Shown here: positions 4,898 through 5,054 of the stretch, one piece after another
Layout of the letters: each line of letters begins with the position of its first letter
Numbering within the stretch: position 1 is the first letter of the stretch
Source of the DNA: Alphaproteobacteria bacterium
Lineage (GTDB): Bacteria > Pseudomonadota > Alphaproteobacteria > Rhizobiales > Rhizobiaceae
Direction: 5' to 3'
Assembly (NCBI GenBank): GCA_030428345.1
Contig: JAUIBM010000283.1
Span: forward strand, 1-5,054
DNA: 5,054 nucleotides
Notes under the pieces: model-generated
Told to the model about the DNA's origin: nothing
What the model saw: the letters and a program-made list of their open reading frames with translations, nothing else
The model's database searches: none
Program-made: the position numbers and the translations under genes

Positions 4898-5054
4898 TTG
4901 TCAACTGGTCCGCTCAAGCAGTTCACCATCATTGAATTTGCCGGCCTCGGGCCTTGCCCGCTCGCCGGCCAGCTCATGGCCGATCTCGGCGCCAATGTCA
5001 TCGTCATCGATCGGGAGAGCGGCAAGGCCGATCCCAGGGATGTGAACCGGCGAA
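4898..5054 (+). CDS. CaiB/BaiF-family CoA-transferase or alpha-methylacyl-CoA racemase (N-terminus only)
   Basis: The first 52 residues are visible and the frame stays open to the window edge. The segment EFAGLGPCPLAG followed by MADLGANVIVID matches the first strand and helix of the family III CoA-transferase fold, and is closest to the alpha-methylacyl-CoA racemase branch (usually GxGPGPFA then LADLGADV). Members either move CoA between acyl groups or epimerise 2-methylacyl-CoA thioesters, in the cytoplasm. The full protein should have about 360-400 residues; the catalytic residues are outside the window, so racemase and transferase cannot be told apart. It starts with TTG preceded by GGGAG. 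A 2-methylacyl-CoA racemase would fit a locus for branched-chain, isoprenoid or sterol side-chain acids together with the divergent ligase; this is inference. Confidence 0.88.
   Translation, partial: MSTGPLKQFTIIEFAGLGPCPLAGQLMADLGANVIVIDRESGKADPRDVNRR

Noticed and set aside
4729..4935. Plus-strand 68-codon frame between the hydrolase and CaiB/BaiF genes
   Set aside because: It has a GTG start without a ribosome site, low-complexity composition, and overlaps the start of the CaiB/BaiF gene in another frame.

Overview
The window is high-GC, densely packed bacterial DNA. Its gene content is typical of Alphaproteobacteria: Liv-type ABC ATPases joined to an acyl-CoA ligase, plus a CaiB/BaiF-family protein and a metallo-beta-lactamase-fold hydrolase. 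The phylum Pseudomonadota is likely. The class is an inference from gene content and base use, and no order or genus can be supported. There is no RNA gene, CRISPR array, insertion sequence or sign of a recent mobile element.

Left half (1-3137, minus strand): three genes in one operon, read right to left as livF, livG, then a long-chain-type acyl-CoA synthetase that runs off the left edge. The two junctions are 4-base overlaps (GTGA and ATGA), so translation is probably coupled. The two ATPases are both cytoplasmic nucleotide-binding subunits of a branched-chain amino acid (HAAT/Liv) type importer. The two permeases and the periplasmic binding protein are not in the window and probably lie further left. 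The ligase co-encoded with the ATPases suggests that the imported substrate is a carboxylic acid (fatty, aromatic, terpenoid or steroid-derived) activated to a CoA thioester on entry, rather than an amino acid.

Middle (3138-3637): a divergent intergenic region of about 500 bases. Next to livF it holds a perfect 8-bp stem-loop and a possible 18-codon leader ORF with a strong Shine-Dalgarno sequence. Further right is an AT-rich stretch (about 3260-3490) ending in a TCTAAT/ATTAGA inverted repeat, then a GC-rich stretch with a strong hairpin in front of the next gene.

Right half (3638-5054, plus strand): a complete 355-residue metallo-beta-lactamase-fold hydrolase with all expected metal ligands, ending in a probable intrinsic terminator that overlaps its stop codon. 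A 190-base gap follows, with an AT-rich tract and several stem-loops. The last feature is the N-terminus of a CaiB/BaiF-family CoA-transferase or alpha-methylacyl-CoA racemase with a TTG start, cut by the right edge.

Taken together the genes read as an acid uptake, CoA-activation and acyl-CoA processing locus. No wholly new system is evident. The most checkable oddities are the structured leaders, the candidate leader peptide, and the unusual Ile after the Walker B glutamate of LivG.
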